DNA of 64,000 nucleotides. Origin: CAVZAB01 sp963773155. Its GTDB lineage: Bacteria > Pseudomonadota > Alphaproteobacteria > Rhizobiales > Beijerinckiaceae. Every line of letters starts with the position of its first letter. Within the stretch, counting starts at the first letter, position 1. The DNA lies in contig CAVZAB010000003.1 in assembly GCA_963773155.1 (NCBI GenBank), positions 1 through 64,000 of the forward strand, written 5' to 3'. Positions 36,202 to 45,395 of the stretch are shown one piece after another. A program made the translations under genes and the position numbers. The notes below the pieces were generated by a model. The model ran no database searches. It saw nothing but the letters and a program-made list of their open reading frames with translations, and was not told where the DNA came from.

Positions 36202-37077
36202 TCAAAGCGCCTCGGCGCCTGAAATGATTTCGATGAGTTCCTTGGTGATCATCGCCTGGCGCGAACGATTGTATTGCATCGTCTTTTTCTTGATCATTTC
36301 GCCGGCATTGCGTGTCGCATTGTCCATGGCGCTCATCCGCGCGCCCTGTTCGGAGGCCGCATTCTCAAGCAGCGCCCGAAACACCTGGACCGATATATTG
36401 CGCGGCAGCAGCGAGGTCAGGATCTCCTCTTCTTCCGGCTCATACTCGTAGGCGACGGCGCCGGAAGCGGAATCGCCGGCCGGAATCGGCGCGGGAATGA
36501 GCTGCTGGGCCGTGGGGATCTGGGCGATCACCGATTTGAAACGGGAAAAATACAGGGTGCAAACGTCGAATTCGCCGGCATGGAACATAGCGATGATCTT
36601 CTGGCCGATCGGATTGGCGTTTTCGAATCCGAGCTGGCGCACCGCACGCAGATCGACGATATCAACGATATTGCGCTCGAAATTGCGGCGCAGCTGATCG
36701 ACGCCCTTCTTGCCCACGCAAAGAATTTTGACGCGCTTGCCCTGGCCGATCAGGGCATTGGCATGCTCGCGCGCCAGCCGAACGATCGAGGTGTTGAAGC
36801 CGCCGCACAGGCCACGCTCGGCGGTGCAAACGACCAGCAAATGGGTGTCAGCCTTGCCGGTGCCGGCCAGGAGGGCCGGCGCCTGGCCGCCGGGCGCTAT
36901 GCCGCCGGCGAGGTTCGACAGGACCTTGCCGATCCGCTCGGCATAGGGCCTGGCCTGTTCAGCCGCGGCTTGCGCCTTGCGCAGTTTGGCCGCCGCCACC
37001 ATCTGCATGGCCTTAGTGATCTTCTGGGTCGCCTTGACCGAGGCGATCCGGTTGCGAAGATCCTTTAACGACGGCAT
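36202..37077 (-). CDS. atpG: F1F0 ATP synthase gamma subunit
   Basis: A 291-residue rotor shaft. Both the N-terminal helix (MPSLKDLRNRIASVKATQKI, then TKAMQMVAAAKLRKAQ) and the C-terminal helix (ARMSAMDNATRNAGEMIKKK, then TMQYNRSRQAMITKELIEII) of the coiled coil are intact, and the GLCGGFNTSI motif is present. It lies between atpA (24 bases upstream) and atpD, as in all alphaproteobacterial F1 operons. Confidence 0.97.
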   Translation of the reverse strand: MPSLKDLRNRIASVKATQKITKAMQMVAAAKLRKAQAAAEQARPYAERIGKVLSNLAGGIAPGGQAPALLAGTGKADTHLLVVCTAERGLCGGFNTSIVRLAREHANALIGQGKRVKILCVGKKGVDQLRRNFERNIVDIVDLRAVRQLGFENANPIGQKIIAMFHAGEFDVCTLYFSRFKSVIAQIPTAQQLIPAPIPAGDSASGAVAYEYEPEEEEILTSLLPRNISVQVFRALLENAASEQGARMSAMDNATRNAGEMIKKKTMQYNRSRQAMITKELIEIISGAEAL

Positions 37078-37100
37078 GGCGCGGGTTTCCTAGCAGGGGA

Positions 37101-38630
37101 TCAGGCGAACGACTTGGAATAGGCCTCGACAATCGATTTCAGCTTGGCCGTGTCGGCGTCGCTCAAATCCTTCGAATCGCGGATGCTGTTGAGCAGATCG
37201 GCGTGCTGGGAGCGCAGCACGGCGAGCAGGCCCTCTTCGAAGGCCTGCACCCAATTCAAGGGCTTCGCGTCGAGATAGCCATTGACCCCGGCATAGATGA
37301 CGCAGACCTGTTCCTCCATCTTCAGCGGCGAGAATTGCGCCTGCTTGAGGAGTTCCGTCAGACGCGAGCCGCGGTTGAGCAGGCGCTGCGTCGTCGCGTC
37401 GAGATCAGAGCCGAATTGGGCAAAGGCAGCCATTTCCCGGTATTGCGCCAGTTCGCCCTTGATCTTGCCGGCGACCTTCTTCATCGCCTTGGTCTGCGCC
37501 GACGAGCCAACCCGCGAGACCGACAGCCCGACATTCACTGCCGGACGGATGCCCTGGTAGAACAGGTCGGTTTCGAGGAAAATTTGGCCGTCGGTAATTG
37601 AAATAACATTGGTCGGAATATAGGCCGACACGTCATTGGCCTGGGTCTCGATGATCGGCAATGCGGTCAGCGAGCCGCCGCCATTGTCATCGTTCAACTT
37701 AGCCGCCCGCTCGAGCAGGCGGCTGTGTAGATAGAAGACGTCGCCCGGATAGGCCTCGCGGCCGGGCGGCCGGCGCAGCAACAGCGACATCTGCCGGTAG
37801 GCGACGGCCTGCTTCGACAAATCATCGTAAATCATCAGCGCGTGCATGCCGTTGTCGCGGAAATATTCGCCCATCGTGCAGCCGGCAAACGGCGCCAGAT
37901 ATTGCATCGGCGCGGGATCGGAGGCGGTTGCCGAGACGACGATCGAATAGTCGAGCGCCCCATGCTCCTCGAGCACCTTGACGAATTGCGCCACTGTCGA
38001 GCGCTTCTGGCCGATCGCCACATAGACGCAATAAAGCTTGGCCTTTTCGTCGGTGCCGAGATTGAGCGGCTTTTGATTGAGGATCGTGTCGAGGGCAACC
38101 GCCGTCTTGCCGGTCTGCCGGTCGCCGATGATCAGTTCGCGCTGGCCGCGGCCGATCGGGATCAGCGCGTCGATCGCCTTGAGGCCGGTGGCCATCGGCT
38201 CGTGCACCGATTTGCGCGGAATGATGCCGGGTGCCTTGATGTCGACGCGCGAGCGGCGTGCCGTTTTGATCGGCCCTTTGCCGTCGATCGGATTGCCGAG
38301 CGCATCGACGACACGCCCGAGCAGCTCCTTGCCGACCGGAACGTCGACAATGGCGCCGGTACGCTTGACCGTCTGCCCCTCGCTGATCTCACGGTCGGCA
38401 CCGAAAATGACGATGCCGACATTGTCGGTTTCGAGATTGAGGGCCATGCCGCGGACGCCGCTCTCGAACTCGACCATTTCGCCAGCCTGGACATTGTCGA
38501 GACCGTAGACCCGCGCAATGCCGTCGCCAACCGAGAGGACTTGACCGACCTCGGTTACCTTGGCCTCATTGCCGAAATTCTCGATTTCGGCCTTGAGAAT
38601 GGCGGAAATTTCTGCGGCGCGAATGTCCAT
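37101..38630 (-). CDS. atpA: F1F0 ATP synthase alpha subunit
   Basis: A 509-residue non-catalytic nucleotide-binding subunit. It starts MDIRAAEISAILKAEIENFG and carries the Walker A IIGDRQTGKTAVALDTILNQ, the DDLSKQAVAYRQMSLLLRRP strand and arginine-finger region SVSRVGSSAQTKAMKKVAG. Its length matches the family. Its ATG region overlaps the atpH stop by one base, so these subunits are translationally coupled. Confidence 0.98.
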   Translation of the reverse strand: MDIRAAEISAILKAEIENFGNEAKVTEVGQVLSVGDGIARVYGLDNVQAGEMVEFESGVRGMALNLETDNVGIVIFGADREISEGQTVKRTGAIVDVPVGKELLGRVVDALGNPIDGKGPIKTARRSRVDIKAPGIIPRKSVHEPMATGLKAIDALIPIGRGQRELIIGDRQTGKTAVALDTILNQKPLNLGTDEKAKLYCVYVAIGQKRSTVAQFVKVLEEHGALDYSIVVSATASDPAPMQYLAPFAGCTMGEYFRDNGMHALMIYDDLSKQAVAYRQMSLLLRRPPGREAYPGDVFYLHSRLLERAAKLNDDNGGGSLTALPIIETQANDVSAYIPTNVISITDGQIFLETDLFYQGIRPAVNVGLSVSRVGSSAQTKAMKKVAGKIKGELAQYREMAAFAQFGSDLDATTQRLLNRGSRLTELLKQAQFSPLKMEEQVCVIYAGVNGYLDAKPLNWVQAFEEGLLAVLRSQHADLLNSIRDSKDLSDADTAKLKSIVEAYSKSFA

Positions 38631-39199
38631 CAGCCGACCTCTTTCATGCGCTTGCGAATCGAATTGAGCTTGGTTTTCAGCGAATTGTCGATCATGCGCG
38701 AGCCGATCTTGACGATCAGGCCGCCGATGATCGAGCGATCGAGCTTGACCGCGACCTCGACGTCCGTACCGCCGACGACCGCCTGCAGGGCGCTCTTGAG
38801 CGCCGCAAGTTGCGCCTCGCTCAACGGCTCGGCGACGGTGATTTCGGCGCGTTTGATGCCTTTCGCCTGGTCGCTCAGCGCCAGATAGGCCTTGATCATG
38901 TCGCCAACGGCAAACAGCCGCCGCTTGGCGGCGACCAGTTTAAGGAAATTGGCGGCAATGCCCTGAATGCCGGCCTTGTCGAGCACCGCGGCGAGCGCCC
39001 TGACCTGGTCGTTGGCAGCAAAGACCGGACTATCGACCAGGATCCTCAGATCCTCGCTCGCGGCAACCAGCCGACGGAAGGTCGCCAGATCGGCAGCGAC
39101 GGCATCGACGGCCTTGTGCTGTTCGGCCAGTGCAAACAGCGCCTGGGCATAGCGCCCCGCCACTCCCGATACGATCGTCTCGTTCTGGGCCACAGACAA
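38630..39199 (-). CDS. atpH: F1F0 ATP synthase delta subunit
   Basis: A 189-residue peripheral-stalk subunit linking F1 to the b subunits. The N-terminal helical bundle begins VSGVAGRYAQALFALAEQHK, and the C-terminal domain contains KRAEITVAEPLSEAQLAALK and IGGLIVKIGSRMIDNSLKTK, the standard OSCP/delta signature. It is first in the F1 operon; the F0 genes are not in this window, as usual for the order. The 177 bases between its start and the priA stop must carry the operon promoter. Confidence 0.96.
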   Translation of the reverse strand: MSVAQNETIVSGVAGRYAQALFALAEQHKAVDAVAADLATFRRLVAASEDLRILVDSPVFAANDQVRALAAVLDKAGIQGIAANFLKLVAAKRRLFAVGDMIKAYLALSDQAKGIKRAEITVAEPLSEAQLAALKSALQAVVGGTDVEVAVKLDRSIIGGLIVKIGSRMIDNSLKTKLNSIRKRMKEVG

Positions 39200-39376
39200 T
39201 CTCTTCCATGCCCCTCGGCACAGAGGTCAAAAAGGGAGACTCCCTTGCAACTGCGCGGCCGAAGGCTGTTTGGGATGCGAAGCCGCAGGGCCTAAGCCAC
39301 GCGTCTTCGAAGGCGCTGTCACGTAACATATGGATTTTCACCATGCAACCCTGTGAAACGGAAGCTTCCACCGGTC

Positions 39377-41596
39377 TCACAGAAAGCTCTGCGGATCGAC
39401 ATCGACGCTGACCCTTGTATCGGCGCCGGGCCTGGGCGCTTCGTCGAGCAGGGCCCGCAGAAAGCCTTGCAGATCGCTTTGCCGGGGCGCTTTGACGAGA
39501 AGACGAAACCTGTGCCGGCCTCGGATCACCGCAATCGGCGCCTCGACCGGTCCCCAAATCACAATACCGCCGGCCTCGGTGCGGTCCGCGGCAAAGCGCC
39601 AGCGCGGCGCCGGCTTCAGCCGGCTCGCCGCCAGCACCAGCGCCCGCGCATATGCCTCGGCGGCGGCGCGATCGCTGGCAGCGACAATCAGCGCCGCGAG
39701 CCGGCCGAACGGCGGCAGGCCGGCGCGCTCGCGGGCTCTGGTTTCCTCGCGGTAGAAACGCTCGCCGTCGCCGGAGACAATCGCCTGCATGACCGGATGC
39801 TCGGGCTGCCAGGTCTGAACCAGACCGCGGCCGCTCGCTGCGCCGCGCCCGGCCCGGCCGGTCACTTGGGCAAGCAATTGAAAGGTGCGCTCGGCGGCCC
39901 TGGGATCGCCATTGGCAAGGCCGAGATCGGCATCGATCACGCCGGCCAGTGCAAGTTTCGGGAAATTGTGGCCCTTGGCGACCAATTGGGTGCCGATGAC
40001 AATATCGAACAGGCCCTGCTCGATTGCTTCGAACTCGCGCCGCAGCCGTTCCGCCCCGCCGGGAAAATCGGAGGAGAGTACCAGGATGCGGGCTTGCGGA
40101 AACACCGCGGCAACTTCCTCGGCCAGCCGCTCGACACCTGGCCCACAGGCCTGCAGCGTACCTTCCGCCGCGCATTGCGGGCAGCGCTCCGGCCGCGGTT
40201 CGAGATGGCCGCAATGATGGCACATCAGGGCCCGGCGGAAGCGGTGCTCAACCAGCCAGGCCGAACATTGCGGGCATTGAAAGCGATGGCCGCAGCGTCG
40301 GCACAGAGTCAAAGGGGCATAGCCGCGCCGGTTAAGATAGAGAAGCGCCTGGCTGCCGCCCGCCATTGCCACCTGCACCGCCTCGCGGAGCGGCTGCGAC
40401 AGCCAGCGGCCCGGTGCGCAGGGCGTTTGGCGGAGATCGATCGCCGCCACGTCCGGCAGGCGCCGCCCGCCGAACCGCGCGGGCAGATGAATGTGAGCGT
40501 AGCGCCGGTTCGCGGCATTGACCCGCGTCTCGATCGAAGGGGTCGCCGAGACGAGGACGATCGCAGCCTGCTCAAGCCGCGCCCGCACGACCGCCATGTC
40601 GCGGGCGTGATAGATCACCCCATCCTCCTGCTTGTAGCCGGAATCATGTTCCTCATCGACAATGATGAGGCCGAGGCGGGCGAAGGGAAGGAAGAGAGCG
40701 GACCTGGCGCCGACGACAACCTTGGCCCCGCCGGTCCCGACGGCCGACCACACTCTCGCCCGTCTGCCGGGCGAGACCGTCGAATGAAACTCGGCAGGCG
40801 GCGCCCCGAAACGCGCCGCAAACCGCCCCATGAACTGGTTGGTCAGGGCGATCTCCGGCATCAGGACCAGGGCCTGGCGTTGCTGGCGAAGGGCCGCCGC
40901 GATTGCCTCGAAATAGACTTCGGTCTTGCCGGAACCGGTCACGCCTTCGAGCAGCGTCGCCGAATATTGCGGCGCCGATGCGATCCGGGCGAGATCGTCG
41001 GCGGCTCGGCGCTGGGCTGGTTCAAAGGCGGTCGTCGCGAAATCGGCGTTCGGGGGCGCGGCTACCGGCTCGGCCGGCAGAACCAGGCTGGTCAGCGCGC
41101 CAGCATCGACGAGGCCGTCGATGACCCCGATCGAACAGGCAGCCAGTTCGGCGAGCATCGGCTTTGGCCGCGCAAGTCCATCGGCGGCGGCGGCCAGCAC
41201 ACGAGCCCGGGCTGGCGTCATCCGCTCCGGCGGCGGCCCAGCGAGCCGGACCGCGAAACGAGGCCGGTCCAAGCCGTCCTGGTCGTGGCTGCGCATCGCC
41301 ATGCGCAAGACCATGCCGCGCGGCGCCAATGTCCACCGCGCGATCCAGTCGACCAATTGCATGAGTTCAGGACGCAGTGGCGGCAGATCGCGCTTGGCCT
41401 CTATCGTCTTCAACTCGCCGGCCGGCGGCGAGGCATCGAGCGCCCAGACGACCCCGTCGGCCGACCGCCGCCCGAAGGGAACGTGCACCACATCACCCGG
41501 CCCAACGGTGAGGCCGGCCGGCACCAAATAGGAATAGGGTCGGTCGAGCGCGACCGGGATCAGGACATCCGCGATCTGCCGTGGTGATTCGCCCAA
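39377..41596 (-). CDS. priA: Primosomal replication restart helicase PriA
   Basis: A 739-residue SF2 DNA helicase that reloads the replisome at stalled forks. It has the N-terminal 3' DNA-binding domain (VLIPVALDRPYSYLVPAGLT), the Walker A site LLEGVTGSGKTEVYFEAI and the DEEH box LIIVDEEHDSGYKQ. The zinc-binding cluster has eight cysteines (CRRCGHRFQCPQC, then CHHCGH and CPQC), and helicase motif VI is in QVTGRAGRG. It lies upstream of the atpHAGDC operon on the same strand and is divergent from xerC. Length and motifs are complete. Confidence 0.96.
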   Translation of the reverse strand: MGESPRQIADVLIPVALDRPYSYLVPAGLTVGPGDVVHVPFGRRSADGVVWALDASPPAGELKTIEAKRDLPPLRPELMQLVDWIARWTLAPRGMVLRMAMRSHDQDGLDRPRFAVRLAGPPPERMTPARARVLAAAADGLARPKPMLAELAACSIGVIDGLVDAGALTSLVLPAEPVAAPPNADFATTAFEPAQRRAADDLARIASAPQYSATLLEGVTGSGKTEVYFEAIAAALRQQRQALVLMPEIALTNQFMGRFAARFGAPPAEFHSTVSPGRRARVWSAVGTGGAKVVVGARSALFLPFARLGLIIVDEEHDSGYKQEDGVIYHARDMAVVRARLEQAAIVLVSATPSIETRVNAANRRYAHIHLPARFGGRRLPDVAAIDLRQTPCAPGRWLSQPLREAVQVAMAGGSQALLYLNRRGYAPLTLCRRCGHRFQCPQCSAWLVEHRFRRALMCHHCGHLEPRPERCPQCAAEGTLQACGPGVERLAEEVAAVFPQARILVLSSDFPGGAERLRREFEAIEQGLFDIVIGTQLVAKGHNFPKLALAGVIDADLGLANGDPRAAERTFQLLAQVTGRAGRGAASGRGLVQTWQPEHPVMQAIVSGDGERFYREETRARERAGLPPFGRLAALIVAASDRAAAEAYARALVLAASRLKPAPRWRFAADRTEAGGIVIWGPVEAPIAVIRGRHRFRLLVKAPRQSDLQGFLRALLDEAPRPGADTRVSVDVDPQSFL

Positions 41597-41723
41597 TGCC
41601 GCTGCCGCCTGCCGATGATCCGTCGAATTGCCGCCCGGCGCCGATCCTTAGCATCCGTTGCCGGCATCGCAACCTTTCCTTCACGTCAATGTCGCATTCT
41701 GCCGGCGAACCGACGGAGCGGCG

Positions 41724-42701
41724 ATGCGAGGAAACCGATTGACGCCAGAGCGGAGCAAGCCAGGCAAGGAGGGCGCTCTGGCTGCCGAGACGCTGGCCTG
41801 GCTTTCGCACCTCGCCTCGGAACGCCGGATGTCGGCGAAGACCGTCGAGGCCTATTCCCGCGATCTGCGGCAATTCCTGCGCTTTCTTGCTGCCCATCGC
41901 GGCGAGCCGCCGACCGCAGCCAGCTTTGCCGCTCTCACCCCCGCCGACATTCGAGCCTTCATGGCCCAGCGCCGCCGCGAGGGGGTTGCGAGCCGCTCGC
42001 TGGTCCGCATTCTCTCCGGCATCCGCTCATTCGCCCGCCATCTCGAGCGCACCGGCAAGGCGTGCACGGGCGCCTTTTCGGCGGTGCGCACGCCGAAAAT
42101 GCCGCGCAGCCTGCCAAGACCGCTCGATCCCCAGCAGGCCCGGGCCCTGAGCGATCCGGACTGCCGCAGCGGCGAGCCGCGCGAGGCCTGGATTTTCGCC
42201 CGCGACGCGGCCGTTCTGTCTTTGCTCTATGGCGCCGGTCTGCGGATATCCGAGGCGCTCGCGATCGTGCGGCGCGACGCCCCGATCGGCGAACGCGACA
42301 TCCTGCGCGTCGCCGGCAAGGGCGGCAAGATCCGCAGCGCCCCCGTGATCGTCCCGGTGCGTCGCGCGATCGAGGCCTATCTCGAAGTCTGCCCGCATGG
42401 CCTTGCCCCCGACGGCCCCTTGTTTGTCGGTGCCAAAGGCGGGCCATTGTCGCCGCGCATTTTGCAATTGGCGATCGAACGGCTGCGCGGCGGGCTCGGG
42501 CTTGGCGAACATGCGACCCCGCACGCGCTGCGCCATTCCTTTGCCAGCCATCTGCTCGGCCGCGGCGGCGATTTGCGGACCATCCAGGAATTGCTTGGTC
42601 ATGCCTCGCTTTCCTCGACGCAGATCTACACCGCGATCGACCGAACCCGGCTGCGCGAGGCCTATCTCGCCGCGCATCCGCGGGCCGGTCGATCGGGCTG
42701 A
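41724..42701 (+). CDS. xerC: Tyrosine recombinase XerC
   Basis: A 325-residue site-specific recombinase that resolves chromosome dimers at dif. The catalytic set is complete: Arg174 (GAGLRISEAL), Lys199 (AGKGGKIRS), His267 and Arg270 (HALRHSFASHLL), His293 (LLGHASLSSTQ) and the nucleophile Tyr302 (IYTAID). The N-terminal SAM-like domain spans about residues 20 to 115 (SAKTVEAYSRDLRQFLRFL). Its position opposite priA matches the housekeeping xerC of this order and argues against a phage or island integrase. The ATG at 41724 is chosen over an upstream frame that overlaps the divergent priA promoter. Confidence 0.93.
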   Translation: MRGNRLTPERSKPGKEGALAAETLAWLSHLASERRMSAKTVEAYSRDLRQFLRFLAAHRGEPPTAASFAALTPADIRAFMAQRRREGVASRSLVRILSGIRSFARHLERTGKACTGAFSAVRTPKMPRSLPRPLDPQQARALSDPDCRSGEPREAWIFARDAAVLSLLYGAGLRISEALAIVRRDAPIGERDILRVAGKGGKIRSAPVIVPVRRAIEAYLEVCPHGLAPDGPLFVGAKGGPLSPRILQLAIERLRGGLGLGEHATPHALRHSFASHLLGRGGDLRTIQELLGHASLSSTQIYTAIDRTRLREAYLAAHPRAGRSG

Positions 42702-42715
42702 GGCCGTCGAGGGCC

Positions 42716-44113
42716 CTAGAGGTGGATCGGCCGGCCGTCGACCGCGAGGGCGGCCTCCTTGACCGCCTCCGAGAGAGTCGGGTGGGCATGGCAGATGCGC
42801 GCCAAATCCTCGGCCGAGCCCCCGAATTCCATGACGACCACCGCTTCGTGGATCATCTCGCCGGCAGCGGCCGCAACAATATGGGCGCCGAGCAGCCGGT
42901 CGCCGTTGGCCTCGGCTAGGATTTTAACGAAACCGTCGGTCTTGCGCATCGCCCGGGCCCGGCTATTGGCGGTGAATGGAAACTTGCCGACCCGGTAGGC
43001 TATGCCGTCGGCCTTGAGTTCTTCCTCGCTGCGGCCGACCGAGGCCACTTCCGGCATCGTATAGACGACATTCGGGATTGCCGCATAATTGACGTGGCCA
43101 TGCTGGCCGGCGAGGATTTCAGCGAGCGCGATCCCCTCGTCTTCGGCCTTGTGCGCCAGCATCGGCCCACGAATGACATCACCGATCGCATAGAGACCGG
43201 CAACATTGGTGGCAAAGCGGTCGTCGACGACAATCCGGCCGCGCTCCATCGCAACCGCCAGCGCTTCGAGCCCGAGCCCCTCGGTAAAGGGGCGTCGACC
43301 GATGGCGACGAGAACGACATCGGCCTTAATCTCGCTCGTCTCGCCGCCGGTGGCAGGTTCGATCGCCACTGTGGCACCCGTGCTGCCGGCCGTGACGCTG
43401 GCAACCCTATGGCCTAACCGGAACATCATGCCCTGCTTGGCGAGCAGGCGCTGCAGGTAGCGAGCGACCTCGAAATCCATGCCGGGCAGGATGCGATCGA
43501 AATATTCGACGATTGTGACCTCGGCGCCAAGACGGCTCCAGACCGAACCGAGTTCGAGGCCGATGACACCGGCGCCGACGACTAACAATTTTCCCGGGAC
43601 CTTCGAAAGCTCGAGGGCGCCGGTCGACGAGACGATGATCTTTTCGTCGATCGCAATGCCAGGTAGGGGCGTCGATTCCGAGCCGGTCGCGATCGCTATC
43701 GCCTTGGCCTCGATTTCGACCGGCTTGCCGGTCGCGGCGGTGACGACGATTTTGCCAGGCCCGCTGACGGTTGCGCTGCCGGTGAGCGTATCGATTTTGT
43801 GCTTCTTCAGCAGAAAGCCGACACCATTGACATTGGCGGCGACGGTTTCGTCCTTATGTTTCATCATCGCCTTAAGATCGAGGCGCGGCGCGTCGAGCAC
43901 GACGCCGAGCGGCGCCATAGCATGGCCTGCCTCGACAAACATGTCCGAGGCATAGAGCAGCGCCTTGGAGGGAATGCAGCCGATGTTCAGACAGGTGCCG
44001 CCATGCGTCTTGCGCTTTTCGACGACCGCGACCTTGAGACCCAGCTGGGCCGCGCGAATCGCGCAGACGTAGCCGCCCGGCCCGGTGCCGATGACGGCAA
44101 GATCATAGACCAT
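42716..44113 (-). CDS. lpdA: Dihydrolipoyl dehydrogenase (E3)
   Basis: A 465-residue flavoprotein that reoxidises the lipoyl arm of the 2-oxoglutarate dehydrogenase complex. FAD site DLAVIGTGPGGYVCAIRAAQ, redox disulfide Cys41/Cys46 in GGTCLNIGCIPSK, NAD site LLVVGAGVIGLELGSVW, and the C-terminal CHAHPTLSEAVKEA with the active-site His-Glu pair are all present. The ATG at 44113 with GGAGAGGG before it is preferred to the open frame 14 codons upstream. It is the last gene of mdh-sucCDAB-lpd, 31 bases after sucB, so this copy serves the OGDH complex. Confidence 0.97.
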   Translation of the reverse strand: MVYDLAVIGTGPGGYVCAIRAAQLGLKVAVVEKRKTHGGTCLNIGCIPSKALLYASDMFVEAGHAMAPLGVVLDAPRLDLKAMMKHKDETVAANVNGVGFLLKKHKIDTLTGSATVSGPGKIVVTAATGKPVEIEAKAIAIATGSESTPLPGIAIDEKIIVSSTGALELSKVPGKLLVVGAGVIGLELGSVWSRLGAEVTIVEYFDRILPGMDFEVARYLQRLLAKQGMMFRLGHRVASVTAGSTGATVAIEPATGGETSEIKADVVLVAIGRRPFTEGLGLEALAVAMERGRIVVDDRFATNVAGLYAIGDVIRGPMLAHKAEDEGIALAEILAGQHGHVNYAAIPNVVYTMPEVASVGRSEEELKADGIAYRVGKFPFTANSRARAMRKTDGFVKILAEANGDRLLGAHIVAAAAGEMIHEAVVVMEFGGSAEDLARICHAHPTLSEAVKEAALAVDGRPIHL

Positions 44114-44144
44114 ATCCCTCTCCACCTGCGGCGATTGCCAAATT

Positions 44145-45356
44145 TCACAGATCAAGGACCAGGCGGGTCGGATCTTCGAGCGCTTCCTTGACCCGAACGA
44201 GAAAGGTCACCGCCTCTCTGCCGTCGACGATCCGGTGATCGTAGGACAGCGCCAGATACATCATCGGCCTGATCCGGATCTCGCCGTCGATGACCACGGG
44301 CCGGTCCTGGATCTTGTGCATGCCGAGAATGCCGGATTGCGGCGCGTTGAGAATCGGCGTCGACATCAGCGAACCATAGATCCCGCCATTGGTTATGGTG
44401 AAAGTGCCGCCCTGCATTTCTTCGATCCTCAGCTGGCCATCGCGTGCCCGCCGGCCGAAATCGGCAATCGTCTTCTCGATCGCAGCAACCGACAGGCGAT
44501 CGGCATCGCGCACCACCGGAACAACCAGACCCTTGTCGGTTCCCACCGCTATGCCAATGGCGTAATAATTCTTGTAGACGAGATCGGTGCCGTCGATCTC
44601 GGCATTGAGCGCCGGCAATTCCTTCAGGGCCTGGACGCAGGCCTTCACGAAGAATCCCATGAAGCCGAGCTTGGCGCCGTGCTTCTTCTCGAACACCTCC
44701 TTGTAGCGCGTCCTCAACGCCATGACCTCGCCCATGTCGACCTCGTTGAACGTGGTCAGCATGGCCGCCGTATTCTGCGCATCCTTCAGGCGGCGGGCGA
44801 TCGTCTGCCTGAGCCTGGTCATCCGCACGCGCTCTTCGCGCACCGCCTCGTCGGGCGCACTCGGCGCGCGGACCAGAGCAGCAGCCGGGGCGGGCGGGAC
44901 GGCAGAGGGGGCCGGCGGGCGTGCCAATGCCGCGAGAACATCACCTTTGAGCACCTGACCGCGCTTACCGGTCCCGGCGATCGCGCCGGCATCGAATTGA
45001 TTGTCGCTGGCGATCTTGGCCGCGGCGGGCGAGGCGGGCATCGGCTGGGCCGGGGTTGGCGCCGGCTTGGCTTCGGCGGCCGCCGGCGCGGCCGCGCTTG
45101 GCATCACCACCGGTGGCGTGCCGGGCGCCGCGATTTGACCGAGCAATGCGCCGACGCCGACCAATTCGCCGTCCTTGGCGGCGATTTCGGCGAGAATGCC
45201 GGCGGCCGGCGCATTGACCTCGAGGGTGACTTTGTCAGTCTCCAGTTCGACCAGCGGCTCGTCCGCCTTGACGGTTTCGCCGAGCTGCTTGAACCAGCGA
45301 CCGATTGTCGCTTCGCTGACGGATTCGCCGAGTGTGGGGACGCGAATTTCTGTCAT
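44145..45356 (-). CDS. sucB: 2-Oxoglutarate dehydrogenase E2, dihydrolipoamide succinyltransferase
   Basis: A 403-residue core subunit. One lipoyl domain has Lys42 in VELETDKVTLEVNAP. An Ala/Pro-rich linker leads to the E1/E3-binding domain (KIASDNQFDAGAIAGTGKRG), a second linker, and the catalytic domain with the chloramphenicol acetyltransferase-like fold ending SYDHRIVDGREAVTFL, where His and Asp are catalytic. It follows sucA with a 39-base gap and precedes lpdA. Confidence 0.97.
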   Translation of the reverse strand: MTEIRVPTLGESVSEATIGRWFKQLGETVKADEPLVELETDKVTLEVNAPAAGILAEIAAKDGELVGVGALLGQIAAPGTPPVVMPSAAAPAAAEAKPAPTPAQPMPASPAAAKIASDNQFDAGAIAGTGKRGQVLKGDVLAALARPPAPSAVPPAPAAALVRAPSAPDEAVREERVRMTRLRQTIARRLKDAQNTAAMLTTFNEVDMGEVMALRTRYKEVFEKKHGAKLGFMGFFVKACVQALKELPALNAEIDGTDLVYKNYYAIGIAVGTDKGLVVPVVRDADRLSVAAIEKTIADFGRRARDGQLRIEEMQGGTFTITNGGIYGSLMSTPILNAPQSGILGMHKIQDRPVVIDGEIRIRPMMYLALSYDHRIVDGREAVTFLVRVKEALEDPTRLVLDL

Positions 45357-45395
45357 GTCTGTTCACCCGCCGCTGGCGCGGCACTAGAGGATCGT

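Noticed and set aside
39353..41587. 744-codon open frame on the plus strand opposite priA
   Set aside because: It is the antisense shadow of a high-GC gene; the minus strand encodes complete PriA motifs, and the plus-strand product is an Arg/Gly/Ala-rich string without domains.
41724..42701. Tyrosine recombinase as the integrase of a mobile island
   Set aside because: It sits opposite priA in a core context and has the length and motifs of housekeeping XerC.
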